NCBI GenBank assembly: GCA_029938515.1
Contig: JAOZUU010000116.1
Coordinates: forward strand, 1-7,862
Length of the DNA stretch: 7,862 bases
Source: Desulfobacterales bacterium
Lineage (GTDB): Bacteria; Desulfobacterota; Desulfobacteria; Desulfobacterales; QNYZ01
Reading direction: 5' to 3'
Shown here: positions 6,008 to 7,862 of the stretch, in pieces
Layout: each line of letters starts with the position of its first letter
How positions within the stretch are numbered: position 1 is the stretch's first letter
Position numbers and translations under genes: made by a program
The notes under the pieces: generated by a model
Databases searched by the model: none
What the model saw: the letters and a program-made list of their open reading frames with translations, nothing else
Told to the model about the DNA's origin: nothing

Positions 6008-6704
6008 TGGGATCTACCAATTTGTAACCAATACCATGTACGGTATGGATCAGATGGCGTTTAAAAGGTTTGTCAATGGCTCGACGTAAGGTGTAAATAT
6101 GGCTTCGCAAAGCATCGCTATCGGGAGGCATGTCACTCCACAATGCATGTTCGATTTCTTTGCGAGATACGACATTCGGTGAGGCTTGCATCAGAATGGT
6201 AAGAATTTTCAAACAAGTGCGGTTCAATTCAATGGTATGGCCAGCTCGTTGAACACGCATTTTCCCCAGATCGATTTCCAGATCCGCAACCCGGAAACGC
6301 TGCGGTATTGAATGATCTGAGCGTCTCACTAGAGCGTGAATCCGGGCAGCCAGCTCCTCCAATTCAAAAGGTTTTACGAGATAATCGTCTGCACCGGCGT
6401 CAAAACCTTCTATTTTGTCAGAAAGGGTGTCGCGAGCGGTTAGCATTAACACCGGTGTATGCTTACCCCCCTCTTCGCGCAGTTTTTTGCAGAATGTCAA
6501 TCCGTCCATTCCCGGCAACATGATATCTAATATAATGGCGTCATAATTTTCGGTTAGTGCTAGATGAAATCCACCAATGCCATCCATGGCGAAATCCAAT
6601 ACGTGGCCTTGGGTTTCGAGAAAGTCAGCAATATTTTCAGCAAGGTCCGGATTGTCTTCAATAATTAGAACGCGTATTGACTGAGTATCTATTTTTGTAC
6701 CCAT
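5991..6704 (-). CDS. OmpR/PhoB-family two-component response regulator
   Basis: 237 residues. The receiver domain (about 10-125) has the acidic pocket E16-D17, phospho-acceptor D60 in the stretch ILDIMLPGMDG (58-68), T89 and K111 in the LVKPFE stretch, so it should be phosphorylated normally. The C-terminal winged-helix DNA-binding domain (about 135-232) has a recognition helix around 196-210 (DALRSHIYTLRRAI) and the usual wing ending in THVHGIGY-like residues (TVHGIGYKLV, 221-230). It is cotranscribed with the histidine kinase, overlapping by 17 bases. The ATG at 6704 has only a weak A-rich ribosome site. The family binds direct repeats with 11-base spacing, matching the array at 4639-4677. 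I see no such array in front of its own gene, so autoregulation through the same box is not evident. Confidence 0.94.
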   Translation of the reverse strand: MGTKIDTQSIRVLIIEDNPDLAENIADFLETQGHVLDFAMDGIGGFHLALTENYDAIILDIMLPGMDGLTFCKKLREEGGKHTPVLMLTARDTLSDKIEGFDAGADDYLVKPFELEELAARIHALVRRSDHSIPQRFRVADLEIDLGKMRVQRAGHTIELNRTCLKILTILMQASPNVVSRKEIEHALWSDMPPDSDALRSHIYTLRRAIDKPFKRHLIHTVHGIGYKLVDPSDLSI

Positions 6705-6749
6705 TTTTTCAAAATGTGTAGTTTAATAATTGCCGAAAACTTTTTTGCA

Positions 6750-6805
6750 GATCCATGACGGACGGATCGCTTCTGGAGCGTCGCGGAATTTCCGCTCCCG
6801 GACGC
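6750..6805. repeat. GC-rich palindromic island between the hydrolase and regulator genes
   Basis: In an AT-rich spacer, GCGTC (6778-6782) pairs with GACGC (6801-6805), and inside it GCGGAA (6783-6788) pairs with TTCCGC (6790-6795), leaving a 5-base bulge on one side. An alternative pairing is GGAGCG (6775-6780) with CGCTCC (6793-6798). A second inverted repeat is GATCC (6750-6754) with GGATC (6764-6768). No run of T follows on the minus strand, so it does not look like an intrinsic terminator of the hydrolase gene. It could be a protein-binding site, an mRNA-processing hairpin, or one copy of a dispersed intergenic repeat. The remaining bases of the 181-base gap show nothing clear. Confidence 0.45.
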
Positions 6806-6885
6806 GAACAGGTCAAACTTTCAAAAGAATAAAAATTTGGCCAATGCAATTGTCAGTTTTTACTAAATCTCACAATAAATTAATT

Positions 6886-7629
6886 TCAATTTTTCAATGT
6901 ATTTGCAAGGAATTCTGTAAAGCGCTTCCAGGATTTCTTATCCGCAGCTTTTTGATAACGGTTACCACCAAAAACGGTAAAAGCATGTTGCGCCCCACTG
7001 TAGGTGATCATTTCATGGTCAACGCCGGCCGTTTCCAGTTCTTTAGCCAAATCAGCGAACTGGTCCATGGTAATCACTGCGTCCGCTGAACCGTGCATAA
7101 TTAAAATTTTTCCCTGGGTTTTGGCGTAACTTTGTCCTTCTGGTGTCTTTAGGCCACCATGAAAGGTGGCAAAACCTTTCAGGTCTGCCCCTGATCGTGC
7201 CAATTCAAGCACTGCCGCACCACCAAAACAATAGCCCATAGCAACGGCATTCTTAATATTGGCACCTTTATTCTTGGCTGTATCCAGAGATCCTTTCATT
7301 AAAGCTCGCATTTTCTCTCTGTTTTTATAGAGCTCACCCGTATGCTGACGTTTATCTTTCATTTCAGTGGGTCGTACACCGGCACCGAACAAATCCAAAG
7401 CAAAAACCGTATAACCCAGATCAGCAAGCATATTGGCGCGCTGGATTTCATAATCTGTCAGCCCATCCCAGTCATGAATTAGCAGCACAAAAGGCGCTTG
7501 GTCAGATGGGCTGACGTAATATCCTTCATAAGATTGCCCATTCACTTGATATGTCATCGAAGTTCCTGTGAGGCCAAATGCAACAGTAGGAACTAATAAA
7601 AGCAAAAACGCATATATAAAATATCGCAT
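6886..7629 (-). CDS. Exported dienelactone-hydrolase-family alpha/beta hydrolase
   Basis: 247 residues. An N-terminal Sec signal (hydrophobic run 4-17, likely cleavage near AFG-L at 19-20) precedes a complete alpha/beta-hydrolase domain. The nucleophile elbow is G132-Y-C134-F-G-G with cysteine as nucleophile, as in dienelactone hydrolase. The acid is probably D183 (HGSADAVI) and the base H215 (GAQHAF). IHDWDG (51-56) corresponds to the oxyanion/activating loop, with an acidic residue where the classical enzyme has glutamate. Classical dienelactone hydrolase is cytoplasmic and acts in chloroaromatic degradation; exported relatives have unknown substrates, so I would not assign that reaction. 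AAGGA about 10 bases before the ATG is a fair ribosome site. It is 181 bases from the next gene and is probably a separate transcription unit. No aromatic-degradation genes are nearby. Confidence 0.88.
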   Translation of the reverse strand: MRYFIYAFLLLLVPTVAFGLTGTSMTYQVNGQSYEGYYVSPSDQAPFVLLIHDWDGLTDYEIQRANMLADLGYTVFALDLFGAGVRPTEMKDKRQHTGELYKNREKMRALMKGSLDTAKNKGANIKNAVAMGYCFGGAAVLELARSGADLKGFATFHGGLKTPEGQSYAKTQGKILIMHGSADAVITMDQFADLAKELETAGVDHEMITYSGAQHAFTVFGGNRYQKAADKKSWKRFTEFLANTLKN

Positions 7630-7709
7630 AATAAAATATTCCTTTCTAATTCATCTTAAAATCATTCTGACTAGGTATCAAAGTGTTCATCTTTTCTCAC
7701 TAAGTCAAC

Positions 7710-7816
7710 TGGGAGCACGAATCTCAGAAAACATGATTTATTAATCTATCCAAGATTGCATATTAGGTATGTGCAAACCACACTTCGACTGAATTGTGGA
7801 TGCGGCTATGCTCCCA
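7710..7816. repeat. Interval bounded by 8-base inverted repeats, upstream of the hydrolase gene
   Basis: TGGGAGCA (7710-7717) and TGCTCCCA (7809-7816) are perfect 8-base inverted repeats about 90 bases apart. The interval between contains CCACA (7778-7782) with TGTGG (7795-7799), and TTGCATA with TATG-TG-CAA near 7757-7775, so it can fold locally. It may be part of a structured leader for the hydrolase gene or a small dispersed element; I see no clear target-site duplication. The chance of one such 8-base pair in a gap this size is low but not negligible. Confidence 0.3.
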
Positions 7817-7834
7817 CAAGAGCTAAATCTTGTG
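7815..7834. repeat. Perfect 7-base-pair hairpin (CACAAGA / TCTTGTG)
   Basis: CACAAGA (7815-7821) and TCTTGTG (7828-7834) are separated by a 6-base loop. No T run follows on either strand, so an intrinsic terminator is not supported. It overlaps the right arm of the longer inverted repeat by two bases. It could be an operator or part of a folded leader. The rest of the 233-base stretch to the window edge holds no gene I can support. Confidence 0.35.
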
Positions 7835-7862
7835 AATATCTTCTGGTGATCTGAAATAAATT

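Noticed and set aside
7744..7860. C-terminus of an upstream gene entering from the right edge (a frame open for about 39 codons)
   Set aside because: The run is short, the translation has no recognisable features, and the region is filled with inverted repeats, which points to non-coding sequence.
1..7862. CRISPR array, tRNA, rRNA or transposase genes
   Set aside because: No regularly spaced long repeats, no tRNA-like cloverleaf and no transposase or integrase motifs were seen on either strand.

Overview
The window (about 7.9 kb, moderately AT-rich) is a compact, one-directional stretch. Every gene I can support is on the minus strand, so transcription runs from high to low coordinates. The most likely source is a Gram-negative, respiring and probably anaerobic or facultative bacterium. 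Evidence: a Tat-exported Rieske protein, a quinol-oxidising cytochrome b, Sec-exported haem-domain proteins and a periplasm-facing sensor kinase. The gene types would fit Desulfobacterota (former Deltaproteobacteria), but nothing in the sequence fixes the taxon, so that is a guess.

Layout in transcription order: (1) 7862-7630, a non-coding stretch rich in inverted repeats; (2) 7629-6886, an exported dienelactone-hydrolase-family protein; (3) 6885-6705, an intergenic region with a GC-rich palindromic island; (4) 6704-5991 and 6007-4712, an OmpR/PhoB-type response regulator and its membrane histidine kinase, overlapping by 17 bases; (5) 4711-4592, a regulatory gap holding four hexamers at an exact 11-base period, just ahead of a possible -10 element; (6) 4591-987, a four-gene respiratory operon: Rieske Fe-S protein, EB_dh-type haem-domain protein 1, a seven-helix cytochrome b (b6 plus subunit-IV type) and EB_dh-type haem-domain protein 2; (7) 908-156, a TVP38/DedA-type (VTT) membrane protein; (8) 137-1, a well-spaced Shine-Dalgarno and ATG opening a reading frame that meets one in-frame UGA and then stays open to the window edge. 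No gap between genes exceeds 300 bases.

Working model: the Rieske protein and cytochrome b form the core of a Rieske/cytochrome b quinol oxidoreductase. There is no cytochrome c1 or f gene. Two paralogous periplasmic proteins of the ethylbenzene-dehydrogenase gamma-subunit type, each with an unusual C-x3-C-H motif, sit where the c-type partner would be encoded and are the natural candidates for the electron acceptor. The two-component system directly upstream probably controls this operon through the 11-base-period repeats. The reading of the parts is well supported by motifs. The assembly into one complex and the regulatory link are inference.
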